Assembly: GCA_022447225.1 (NCBI GenBank)
Contig: JAKVAZ010000011.1
Location: 186,001-250,000, forward strand
DNA: 64,000 nt
Direction of reading: 5' to 3'
From: Fuerstiella sp.
Lineage (GTDB): Bacteria > Planctomycetota > Planctomycetia > Planctomycetales > Planctomycetaceae
The translations under genes and the position numbers were made by a program. Of this stretch, positions 9,085 to 17,431 are shown piece after piece; within the stretch, counting starts at the first letter, position 1; each line of letters opens with the position of its first letter. The notes under the pieces were generated by a model that saw nothing but the letters and a program-made list of their open reading frames with translations, was not told the DNA's origin and searched no databases.

Positions 9085-10320
9085 GTGCCCACACCCATTG
9101 AACATCCTCTTTCGGACCGGTTACGAACCTGCAGTGAAACGGTGTTGCGGGAACAGCGCGACATGCGGCATCTGTTTGTTGGTCTGGTTTGTGTGCTCAT
9201 CGGTGTTGGTATTCAGATGGTCCATAGTGCCAGCCTGACATCAATGCCCAGCGAGTCGGAAACGGCGTTCCTGTCAAGACATCTAGTCTACCTGACGCTG
9301 GCGGCATGTTGCGGCCTTGTTGCTTCCCGCATCAGTTCGGACATGCTGCAGCAGTTGGCGCGTCCGGGCCTGATCGGACTTGTGATCCTGCTGTGTCTGG
9401 TTCTTGTCCCTGGAATCGGATCTCGTGTCAACGGCTCACAGCGTTGGCTGAGATTTGCCGACCTCTCGTTTCAGCCATCAGAGCTGGGGCGGCTGATCCT
9501 TCCCGTGGTGGCGGCAACACTGTTGACGGAACTGCGTTCCAGGGGATTCTGTTTACGAACAATCCCGAAAATGATCCTGCCGCTTGCCCTGGTCCTTCCG
9601 CTGGTCGCTCGTGAACCTGATCTGGGGGCCACGGTCTTTCTGGCGGCCGGCTTCCTGATAGCGCTGTTCATCGGAGGCTGGCCATTGAAATATTTTGCCC
9701 TGTCACTGGCCGTTGTGATTCCTGCCGGTGCGTCACTCCTGATTCTCAGGTCTTACCAGATGCAGAGGATTACCGGTTTCATTGCTGCGTGGAAAGATCT
9801 GTCTCAGGCCCCGTGGCAGATTCGTCAGTCGATACTGTCAATCGGAGCAGGTGGTCTGGATGGAACCGGAGTCGGAAGTGGCTGGCAAAAACTGAGCTAT
9901 CTTCCTGAAGCGAACACTGATTTTGTATTTGCGGTTATCGGAGAAGAACTGGGGCTCGCCGGGACGCTGACTTTGATCATCATCTGGACAGGAGTCCTGA
10001 TCACAGGTCAGGCTTCACTGCGTCATTTGCGGCGAGACTCCTTCGCATGGATCCTGGGGAACACACTTGTCATTCAGCTCGTTCTTCAGGCACTTGCCAA
10101 CGTTGCCGTTGTGACTGCCATGATTCCTCCCAAAGGATTGCCGCATCCATTCATCAGTTACGGCGGTACCAATCTCCTTGTGAACGTAGTGGGAGTGGGA
10201 ATCGTTGTGGCGATGACTCGGGATGTCGAGCACTTCGGAAATGTACGTGGCCCGGTTTCTGCAGCAGAAGTGGTTAAGTCCCGGGAAATATCCCGAAACA
10301 ATCACGGCTGCATCGGCTGA
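9085..10320 (+). CDS. ftsW: FtsW/RodA/SpoVE family peptidoglycan polymerase
   Basis: A multi-pass SEDS membrane protein. Recognisable segments are GIQMVHSAS at the end of TM1, GSQRWLRFADLSFQPSELGRL, LPLVAREPDLGATVFLAAG, and the C-terminal PEANTDFVFAVIGEELG...ISYGGTNLLVNVVGVGI. SEDS proteins polymerise glycan strands from lipid II together with a class B PBP. The start is uncertain: the frame is open from a GTG at 9019; I use the GTG at 9085, and the ATG at 9163 directly before TM1 is also possible. Its 3' end overlaps the convergent PHP gene by 19 nt. Planctomycetes mostly lack FtsZ, so the role in division or shape here is open. Confidence 0.88.
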   Translation: MPTPIEHPLSDRLRTCSETVLREQRDMRHLFVGLVCVLIGVGIQMVHSASLTSMPSESETAFLSRHLVYLTLAACCGLVASRISSDMLQQLARPGLIGLVILLCLVLVPGIGSRVNGSQRWLRFADLSFQPSELGRLILPVVAATLLTELRSRGFCLRTIPKMILPLALVLPLVAREPDLGATVFLAAGFLIALFIGGWPLKYFALSLAVVIPAGASLLILRSYQMQRITGFIAAWKDLSQAPWQIRQSILSIGAGGLDGTGVGSGWQKLSYLPEANTDFVFAVIGEELGLAGTLTLIIIWTGVLITGQASLRHLRRDSFAWILGNTLVIQLVLQALANVAVVTAMIPPKGLPHPFISYGGTNLLVNVVGVGIVVAMTRDVEHFGNVRGPVSAAEVVKSREISRNNHGCIG

Positions 10321-11591
10321 ACCCAGGCACGTTCCATTTCTCCCGGTTCTGCGGGGTTCGGATGTTCTCGAGACGATGTGACCAGTGCCCGGACATAGAT
10401 TTCGTCGCCGGAAAACTCGTAGGCCGCCGTGGATCCGGTAACCGATTTGAGAACTTTGCCGACGTCACTGCTGTACGTTCGAGTCATTTTGTCGGCGTTC
10501 TCGGGATCATCAGACACAGGTTTTGATGTGTCATCAAAACCGTGTCGCGTACCGATGAAATCAGTTGTGTACGTTACGTCAGGCTCAGCATTAATGACAA
10601 CGCTCAATTTGTCTTCATCTTTTGTGACCGATTCCAGCGTGACGCCTGACGAGGAATAGAACAGTCCTGCTTCAAGTGACTGTACCAGGGCGTCCGGTGT
10701 CAATGTCTGACTGAGCACCATGACCCATCCGCGTCCGGGCTGAGAATCCTTAATGGAAGTGCTGCTGTGATAGCTGTGACAGTCATCGGTCGCAAGACCG
10801 TACATCACCGGCAGATCCAGCCGGGAGAGTCGCCATGTGTTAATTATGTCCCACATGCGATCGGTCGATGCATGTTGCTCGTCTCCTTCATTTTTCACTG
10901 CGGGGTGTCCGTTGTAGACCTCGAAGAATTTCTCACCGACAACCTGCATCAGTTGTTCGGCAGTGATGGCATAGTTGAAGTTTGGATGATTCAGATGGAT
11001 GAGTGCGGATTCTCCGGTCCGGGCTCGGTGTGAAAGGGCTGCATCAACATTTCGTTGCATAACCTGGGTGATCGAGTCGCCACCGAGTGGAGTGAGCAGT
11101 GTCGATGTATTTGTCACGCACAAGTGTACCGGGAGACGGTCAAATCGATCGGAAACTTCTTCACCCTGAATCAGCAGAAATTTTTGAGGTACGGCGAGCA
11201 GGTTGAAGACTTCATCGAATGTTTTGAGTCGGATCTCTGCCGCCCCGTCGTCGCCGTCCCGTATTTCAATCCACGAATCAGGTAATCCGGCAGCCTGCAG
11301 TTTCCCGAGCGCCGTAGCGCCGCCCTTGTTGTCGACTGAATTGATCCAGCGTTCTTTGTTCAGCAGCGTGTTGTGGTCGGTGAAGACGAGGAACTGGTAT
11401 TCATGCTCCAGATACCACTTCGCAATCATTTCCGGATAGTCATTACCGTCACTCCACAGCGAATGCGTATGCATATTGCCCTTGAGCCAGCGGAAACCAT
11501 CATCTGCTGTCATCATGACAGGTTCGCCGGCGGTGATGGTTTCTCCTGTGAAAATGACAGTGACGCCGAAAATTACCAACAGCAATTTCAT
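10302..11591 (-). CDS. Exported PHP-domain phosphoesterase-like protein
   Basis: A 429-residue protein with an N-terminal signal peptide (MKLLLVIFGVTVIFTG). It then has the PHP-domain metal motifs: KGNMHTHSLWSDGN (HxH) near residue 41, FTDHN near residue 71, NHPNFNYAI in the middle and ATDDCHSYH later. PHP domains hydrolyse phosphoesters with a di- or trinuclear metal site. The C-terminal third (about 310-429) looks like a beta-sandwich add-on. It is probably periplasmic. Substrate unknown. Confidence 0.82.
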   Translation of the reverse strand: MKLLLVIFGVTVIFTGETITAGEPVMMTADDGFRWLKGNMHTHSLWSDGNDYPEMIAKWYLEHEYQFLVFTDHNTLLNKERWINSVDNKGGATALGKLQAAGLPDSWIEIRDGDDGAAEIRLKTFDEVFNLLAVPQKFLLIQGEEVSDRFDRLPVHLCVTNTSTLLTPLGGDSITQVMQRNVDAALSHRARTGESALIHLNHPNFNYAITAEQLMQVVGEKFFEVYNGHPAVKNEGDEQHASTDRMWDIINTWRLSRLDLPVMYGLATDDCHSYHSSTSIKDSQPGRGWVMVLSQTLTPDALVQSLEAGLFYSSSGVTLESVTKDEDKLSVVINAEPDVTYTTDFIGTRHGFDDTSKPVSDDPENADKMTRTYSSDVGKVLKSVTGSTAAYEFSGDEIYVRALVTSSREHPNPAEPGEMERAWVQPMQP

Positions 11592-11983
11592 GGCAGGCAG
11601 TTCGTGAAATGTGAGTGGGGAGAGTTGAGTGGGAGAACAACTGATTATTGTGAGGCAGACAGTGAGAGAAGGCCAGGCTGTTGCAGGATTCTGTCTGCAT
11701 CTGTCCGACTTTGATTCACCGGACGGGTGAGATTCGGCCAGCGGGCCGCAGGTGTCGTATCGTGGAGATCGTCTGCTGTTGTCCTGTTTAAAAAACGGTT
11801 ATTTCTCTGTTAAAGACCGATTGGTGTTACGACCGTCTGACGGTTTCGTCTGCTGACTAAAACTGTCGGGAATCGGTCAGTCCGCCGGGAGGCTGTGCGA
11901 CGGCCTTCGATCTGTTATTTTCTTTGTATATTGGTGCTGAAGTCGATTGGGAAGAAGAACGGAATGTGAAGGGAGAACGGAAC
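11592..11983. other. Divergent promoter region between PHP gene and anion transporter
   Basis: This ~390-base gap separates two divergent genes, so promoters for both should lie here. The only clear element is the 13-base dyad listed at 11832-11844. No RNA gene or ORF with a recognisable product was seen. Confidence 0.4.
11832..11844. promoter_or_regulatory. Perfect dyad, possible operator
   Basis: ACCGTC-T-GACGGT is a perfect inverted repeat with a single central base, too tight for an RNA hairpin but a plausible site for a dimeric regulator. It lies about 140 bases upstream of the transporter start. Regulation is inferred only; a 12-base dyad can arise by chance. Confidence 0.25.
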
Positions 11984-14044
11984 GTGAGGGCTCTCCATCA
12001 GGCAGTCTCTGAAGGCTGCTGTCTGCTAAATCTTGATGCACGTACGATGCCGGAGATTATTGATGCCGGTGTCCGGTTTCTGGTTCAGTCGGGGCGACTG
12101 CCGGAAAACATCCAGGAATTCGTAGCTAATGGTGCAAAACAGCGTGAGGAAGCCGTCTCGACTGTGATCGGACAGGCCTGCGCGGTGCCTCATTTTTATG
12201 ACGACTGCATTGCAGAGCCTCAGCTGGTTTTCATCCGGCTGCGTCATCCTGCCAATTTAGGAGCGCCGGATCGCATCGGGACGAGATACGTGTTTCTAAT
12301 GCTGGGGGCGAACCATCAGGCTGCTCAGCACCTGGACACGTTGTCGGGGATCGCTCGATTGATGTCGGATAATGTGTTCCATTTCGAAGCGATTTATGCT
12401 TCCAGTCAGCAGGCTGTAGCGGATGCCGTAGAGCGTCATGTACAGCGGACAGCACTGGCAGTTCCTCCCAAACCGCGAGAGGTTGTTGAAGGGCTGCGAT
12501 CCGGCTGGGGGCCGTTTGCCGGTCTCGTAGCTGATGTCAAACGACGTCTGCCTCACTATGCCGACGATCTCAGGTCAGGATTCAATCCCCGTTGTGTTGC
12601 CTCGATCGTGTTCATGTTCTTTGCCTGCCTTGCTCCGGCAGTGACGTTTGGCGGTTTTATGGGGCGAGAAACCGGGGGACTGATTGGCGCTCCTGAGATG
12701 CTTATTTCCACAGCTGTGTGTGGTCTGATCTACTCGTTGCTGGCCGGGCAGCCACTGACGATTGTCGGTGGAATCGGTCCTTTGCTGGTTTTTACACTCA
12801 TCCTGTATCAGTTGTGCCAGGACATGCAACTCGGAGAACATTTTCTTGGAATCTACGGATGGGTCGGACTCTGGACTGCTTTGTTTACGGTGCTGCTTGC
12901 AGTTTCGAACGCCAGCAATTTAATGAGATACTTCACCCGGTTTACGGATGAAATTTTTTCAGCACTCATGTCGCTGATATTCATCTACAAAGCGATTGAT
13001 GCTTTGGTTGACACATTTGCTGAGGCGAATTCCAATCCCGGAGCATCGATGGAAAAAGCTCTGCTGGCTTTGGTACTGGCCCTGGGGACGTTCTACATCG
13101 CGATGTCACTGGCCGGGTTCCGCCGCAGTCACTATCTGTTTCCATGGATGCGTGAGGCTCTGGCAGACTTTGGTCCATCGATTGCCCTGGGGTGTATGAT
13201 TGGAATCGGTTGGTGGATCGGTTCTGTTGAGACTCTGGACACTTTGAGTGTGTCGTCTGACGGTGACAGCGCCCGGAACGGCCTGTTTGTCGATCTGGGC
13301 AGCGTACCCGTCTGGGCAAAATTTGGAGCAGCCCTGCCGGCACTTCTGGCTACCGTGCTGGTGTTTCTTTCGCAGAATATCACTGTGCGTCTTGTGAACA
13401 GTCCTCAGAACAAGCTGGAAAAAGGTGAGTCATACCACCTGGATCTGGCAGTGATTGGAATCATGATCGGCGGGTGTTCGTGTTTTGGCTGGCCGTGGAT
13501 GGTAGCTGCCGCGGTACGTTCACTGGCTCATGTACGTGCTCTGTCTGATGTCGAAGAAGTGACAACAGCCAGCGGGGCCAGTCAGGAACAGATCGTTCAT
13601 GTACGGGAAAACCGCGTTACGGGAATCGCGATCCATTTGCTGATAGGACTGACTCTGCTTGCCCTGCCTCTGCTCGAGTACGTCCCGATGGCGGCGCTTT
13701 ACGGGATTTTTCTGTTCATGGGATTCACCTCATTGAGAGGCATTCAGTTTGTTGAACGACTCACACTGTGGGTCATGGATTCGGCTATGTATCCGGTCAA
13801 CCATTACACTCGACGAGTTCCGATTCTTACCATTCATCTGTTTACACTGGTGCAATTGGTGTGTCTTGCTGTTTTGTGTTTTCTCAATCTGAGCGAATCT
13901 GAGATTCACCGAATTATTTTTCCCGTGTTTATTGCTCTTCTGGTTCCGGTGAGAGCCATTATGGCGCGGTTTTTCGACGCCGATCATCTGGCATTTCTGG
14001 ATGCTGATGAAGAACCGAATGCTGAAGACGGGCACTGGGTGTAA
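11984..14044 (+). CDS. PTS EIIA-like domain fused to HCO3-/band 3 (SLC4) family anion transporter
   Basis: The GTG at 11984 is preceded by GGGAG with 8-nt spacing; other in-frame starts are a GTG at 11966 and a TTG at 11924. Residues 1-150 form a type 2 EIIA-like domain. QREEAVSTVIGQACAVPH aligns with the EIIA active site, and His70 sits at the position phosphorylated in EIIA proteins. Residues about 205-680 hold 10-14 membrane segments of the band 3/SLC4 bicarbonate transporter family, e.g. FGGFMGRETGGLIGAPEMLI and a C-terminal EYVPMAALYGIFLFMGFTSL. The cytoplasmic domain of animal band 3 is known to share the EIIA fold, so this arrangement is that of the whole family. Probable function: bicarbonate/anion transport across the inner membrane. 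Confidence 0.88.
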   Translation: MRALHQAVSEGCCLLNLDARTMPEIIDAGVRFLVQSGRLPENIQEFVANGAKQREEAVSTVIGQACAVPHFYDDCIAEPQLVFIRLRHPANLGAPDRIGTRYVFLMLGANHQAAQHLDTLSGIARLMSDNVFHFEAIYASSQQAVADAVERHVQRTALAVPPKPREVVEGLRSGWGPFAGLVADVKRRLPHYADDLRSGFNPRCVASIVFMFFACLAPAVTFGGFMGRETGGLIGAPEMLISTAVCGLIYSLLAGQPLTIVGGIGPLLVFTLILYQLCQDMQLGEHFLGIYGWVGLWTALFTVLLAVSNASNLMRYFTRFTDEIFSALMSLIFIYKAIDALVDTFAEANSNPGASMEKALLALVLALGTFYIAMSLAGFRRSHYLFPWMREALADFGPSIALGCMIGIGWWIGSVETLDTLSVSSDGDSARNGLFVDLGSVPVWAKFGAALPALLATVLVFLSQNITVRLVNSPQNKLEKGESYHLDLAVIGIMIGGCSCFGWPWMVAAAVRSLAHVRALSDVEEVTTASGASQEQIVHVRENRVTGIAIHLLIGLTLLALPLLEYVPMAALYGIFLFMGFTSLRGIQFVERLTLWVMDSAMYPVNHYTRRVPILTIHLFTLVQLVCLAVLCFLNLSESEIHRIIFPVFIALLVPVRAIMARFFDADHLAFLDADEEPNAEDGHWV

Positions 14045-14062
14045 CAGGATCAGGGGGGGGGG

Positions 14063-14986
14063 ATGCGGGAAACTGAATTTGTCGAACAGTTGAGACGCCG
14101 CTTTCCTGTGAATGATCCGGTTGCCACAGGAATCGGTGACGACGGGGCTATTCTGACGAATCCGGATGGGAGTCAGACCGTTGTCGTTTCAGACATGTTA
14201 CTGGATGGTGTTCATTTCGATGTTGCCGGTACACGTCCTGAACTGATCGGCCGTAAAGCAATTGCCGTGAATCTGAGCGACCTGGCGGCGATGGGGTGTT
14301 GTCCAACAGCTGCGTTTATCTCGATTGCGGTTCCTGGACTGACTCAGTCAAACCGATTTTTGAACGGGCTGTACCGTGGGATTCAGAGTCTGTCAGAACG
14401 TTTTGATTTCACCGTGGCCGGTGGCGATACAAATTCATGGACAGGACCTTTTGCCATCAGTGTTTCGATGACAGGTACGCCGTTTGATAATCGAGCGATT
14501 TTGCGGACGGGTGCTGAGCCCGGTGATTCGCTGGTGGTCACCGGTGCACTCGGTGGGAGTCTTGCATCGCAACGTCATCTCGCGTTTGAACCACGGCTTG
14601 ATGTTGCAAGGTTGCTGACCCGTAACAGCACAGTGCATGCCATGATCGATATCAGTGACGGCCTGGCAATTGACCTGCATCGACTGCTGAAGGCCGGGGA
14701 CACCGGTGCGCTGCTCTATCTTGATTCCGTTCCTGTTCACGAGGATGTTGCGTCAGGGTTGTCTCGGGAGGATCGGCTCCGGGCCGCGCTGTCTGACGGT
14801 GAGGATTTTGAGTTGCTGATGGCGATGCCTGCAGGCTTGGTCGATGCTGCAGCTGCGCTGGTACAGTCAGAGTCAGATTCAACGTTGACGGTTGTTGGAA
14901 CGATTACAGAAGATTCCGGGTGCCGCGCGGTCGATTCCGACGGGAACCTCAGCGATCTTCATGAAATCGGCTGGCAGCACGGCTGA
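14063..14986 (+). CDS. thiL: Thiamine-monophosphate kinase
   Basis: A 307-residue AIR-synthase-fold kinase that phosphorylates thiamine monophosphate to thiamine diphosphate. Family motifs are all present: GIGDDGAIL near residue 24, SDMLLDGVHFD, NLSDLAAMG, TVAGGDTN and IDISDGLAIDL. The ATG follows a run of ten G residues (14053-14062) that abuts the start codon and must serve as, or replace, the Shine-Dalgarno sequence. It is 18 nt downstream of the anion transporter stop, so translation coupling is likely. No TPP riboswitch is seen. Confidence 0.93.
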   Translation: MRETEFVEQLRRRFPVNDPVATGIGDDGAILTNPDGSQTVVVSDMLLDGVHFDVAGTRPELIGRKAIAVNLSDLAAMGCCPTAAFISIAVPGLTQSNRFLNGLYRGIQSLSERFDFTVAGGDTNSWTGPFAISVSMTGTPFDNRAILRTGAEPGDSLVVTGALGGSLASQRHLAFEPRLDVARLLTRNSTVHAMIDISDGLAIDLHRLLKAGDTGALLYLDSVPVHEDVASGLSREDRLRAALSDGEDFELLMAMPAGLVDAAAALVQSESDSTLTVVGTITEDSGCRAVDSDGNLSDLHEIGWQHG

Positions 14987-15435
14987 ATGTTCTGAAGATC
15001 GTCACGGGGGCGGTATCAGGCTGAATCGCGTTGTCATGTCAGTATCGGCCTTAGTGGTTTCAGCTTGCTCTTTGTGACTGCTCCACCGAGCTTGGTCAAA
15101 ATGTTGTTTTGTTGTGTCATCGAAATGATGGTGACTGATGGAACGAGTCATGCCACCGGTGATCCGAGTTGGAAGCAGCAATGCCGTCAGGTCCCGGCGA
15201 AAAGACAACCCATCGTCATCCGGGATACGGCAAAGCTTCTGCAGCTTCGGAACGGGTACCGTTTGATTAAGCATCTGTTGGGCAACATCGATGAATGAAT
15301 ACTCAAATGGCCTGTCAGGAGTCGGGTTGTATCGACGGACGTCTCGCCGGATACTGCAAACGTTCGGCAATGGTTGCCGTCTAAAGCTCAGCCACAGATG
15401 TACATCACTGAAGTCCATTGAACAGTCGGAGCACG
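14987..15435. other. Intergenic region, no recognised gene
   Basis: About 450 bases between thiL and the phosphoribosyltransferase gene. Open frames at 15065-15298 (+) and 15002-15418 (-) have no recognisable domain and look like chance frames. No structured RNA was recognised. Confidence 0.4.
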
Positions 15436-15984
15436 ATGCAGGTTCTTATCCCCGAATTGGAAATTCAGGAACGTGTCAGTGAATTGGGCAGGCGGATCAG
15501 TGACCGGTATGCAGACCGTCCCCTGACTGTTCTGGGAGTACTCACCGGGAGTATTGTGCTGCTTGCGGATCTGATTCGAGCCACCAGCATTCCCCTGCGG
15601 GTGGCTCTGATTCAGGCCTCCAGTTACGGTGGCACACGAACAGAGTCCGGCCAGCTGACAATTAACAGTGAGCTGGTGCCTGATCTTAACGGTCGGGACG
15701 TTGTGATTCTGGACGATGTTTTTGACACCGGCAATACGATGGTCGGGTTGTATGAAGCCGTCGAAGCCTTTCAACCTGTGAGCATTCGTTCCGCTGTACT
15801 GCTTTGGAAAACTGATCGAACCATCGTTGATTTGAAGCCGGATTATTATTGTTTTCAGATTCCCGATGAATTTGTCGTAGGTTACGGACTGGACTACAAC
15901 GATGAATTCCGCAACCTGCCGTTCATTGGTGTTCCGGACGAGGAAGACCTGCGTACAGCAGCTGAACATGACGTGTCATCGTAA
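15436..15984 (+). CDS. hpt: Hypoxanthine(-guanine) phosphoribosyltransferase
   Basis: The protein is 182 residues long from the ATG at 15436 (frame open from 15418), with CGGAG about 7 nt before it. The PRPP-binding loop DVVILDDVFDTGNTM and the earlier LGVLTGSIVLLADLIR and ASSYGGTRTESG are typical of bacterial Hpt. It salvages hypoxanthine or guanine to IMP/GMP using PRPP in the cytosol. The C-terminal VGYGLDYNDEFRNLPFIG is the standard family ending. Confidence 0.93.
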   Translation: MQVLIPELEIQERVSELGRRISDRYADRPLTVLGVLTGSIVLLADLIRATSIPLRVALIQASSYGGTRTESGQLTINSELVPDLNGRDVVILDDVFDTGNTMVGLYEAVEAFQPVSIRSAVLLWKTDRTIVDLKPDYYCFQIPDEFVVGYGLDYNDEFRNLPFIGVPDEEDLRTAAEHDVSS

Positions 15985-16062
15985 TGAGGCAAACCGTCTG
16001 TGCGAAATTTGTAAGTCGCAGCCAGTGGATGATTGGCTGTCTCAGTTCGAAACAGCTGCACA

Positions 16063-17370
16063 ATGATTGAATCAGGAATGTCGGACAAACATAAACCACG
16101 CTCACCCGCGGAAGATTGCGGTTCGCAACAGCGGTGGCGGTCCGCAGTGCCGGCTGTGTTGTTCGTGGCACTTATCCTGCGAATAGGTGCGGCATCGTGG
16201 ACCGAATTATCAGTTCGGGAAGCAGGCCGGATGTTTTTTGTGGAAGGCGATGCCAACGGGTACTGGCATCTGGGGCGGGCTGTTGCGTCAGGCGAAGATT
16301 ACTCCATTCATCAGCCGGCACGGCGGGTCCTGCGGGTCCCGGGTTTTCCCCTGCTTCTTGGAGCAGTTATTCACTGTTTCGGCGAAAGTGTTTTTGCTGC
16401 TCGGATTATTCTGGCTGGTGTGGGTGCCGGATGCTGCTGGTTAACGTATTGTCTGGGTTGTCAGCTTGTCACCAGACGAGTTGGTTTCTGGGCTGCTCTG
16501 TTAATGGCCGTTCATCCGCTGCAGATCGGTAACAGTGTTCTGATCCTGTCTGAGAACTGGTTTACATTCTGGATGCTTGCAGGACTGTGGTGCCTGGCGA
16601 GCCAGATTGGCTGTTCGCTAGGACAATCGAACGAGGATTCGGCTTTCAGGCTCCCTCTGCTGATTCGTTCGGCGTTGACTGGTGCACTGATCGCCGTGGC
16701 CGTGCTGGTGCGACCGGGATTTATTCTGTGGTTGCCGGTTGCCATGATGGCCGTTGTCCTGTTAACCAGGCATCGATGGCCGGAAAAACTGATTCTGCCG
16801 GTGTTGATGGTCATTGCTTTTGCAGCCGTGATGTTGCCGTGGGTCGTTCGCAATTACAACGTGACAGGACATTGGGTGCTGACCTCACTGTGGAGTGGTC
16901 CCTCCCTGTACGACGGCCTGAATCCAGCTGCTGACGGGAGCAGCAATATGCAGTTTTTCGATCGTGACAATGTGATGGCCACCATGTCCGAATATCAAAT
17001 GAATGCTCACTACCAACAGCTTGCCCAGCAGTTCATGAGGGAAAATCCTGGGCGAACCCTAACTTTGGCCGGACGAAAGCTGGTGAGGTATCTGCAACCC
17101 GTGCCGAATTCAGTTTCGGCAGGATGGGTGGTATGGGTTGCGTGCAGCCTGTTTTGGCTGATAGTTGTGGCATTATGTGTGGCCGGGTTGCGTGCTCGGC
17201 AGCTGAATCCGACCGGATTACTGCTGGTTCTGGGACCGTTCGTGTTGTTTATGGTGGTTCATATGGTCTTCGTTGGTTCTCTGCGATATCGTTTGCCAGC
17301 TGAATTTCCTCTGGCGATTTTGGTTGCAACTGGAATGTGTCAGTGGTTGCCCCGTAGGAAACACGGATGA
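16063..17370 (+). CDS. Membrane glycosyltransferase of the GT39/ArnT-like type
   Basis: A ~435-residue polytopic protein. After a hydrophilic N-terminus and TM1 there is an extracytoplasmic loop with EGDANGYWHLGRAVASGEDY, resembling the acidic catalytic loop of PMT/ArnT-type (GT-C) enzymes. About ten further membrane segments follow, and VMLPWVVRNYNVTGHWV is the typical W-x-x-R-N-x family motif. These enzymes use polyprenyl-phosphate sugars on the outer face of the inner membrane. Start uncertain among 16033, 16063 and 16078. Acceptor unknown. Confidence 0.78.
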   Translation: MIESGMSDKHKPRSPAEDCGSQQRWRSAVPAVLFVALILRIGAASWTELSVREAGRMFFVEGDANGYWHLGRAVASGEDYSIHQPARRVLRVPGFPLLLGAVIHCFGESVFAARIILAGVGAGCCWLTYCLGCQLVTRRVGFWAALLMAVHPLQIGNSVLILSENWFTFWMLAGLWCLASQIGCSLGQSNEDSAFRLPLLIRSALTGALIAVAVLVRPGFILWLPVAMMAVVLLTRHRWPEKLILPVLMVIAFAAVMLPWVVRNYNVTGHWVLTSLWSGPSLYDGLNPAADGSSNMQFFDRDNVMATMSEYQMNAHYQQLAQQFMRENPGRTLTLAGRKLVRYLQPVPNSVSAGWVVWVACSLFWLIVVALCVAGLRARQLNPTGLLLVLGPFVLFMVVHMVFVGSLRYRLPAEFPLAILVATGMCQWLPRRKHG

Positions 17371-17431
17371 TTTTTTTCCTGGCGGAGGACTCTCGATTCA
17401 GGTAACCACGATCTGACTTCCGCATGGATGC

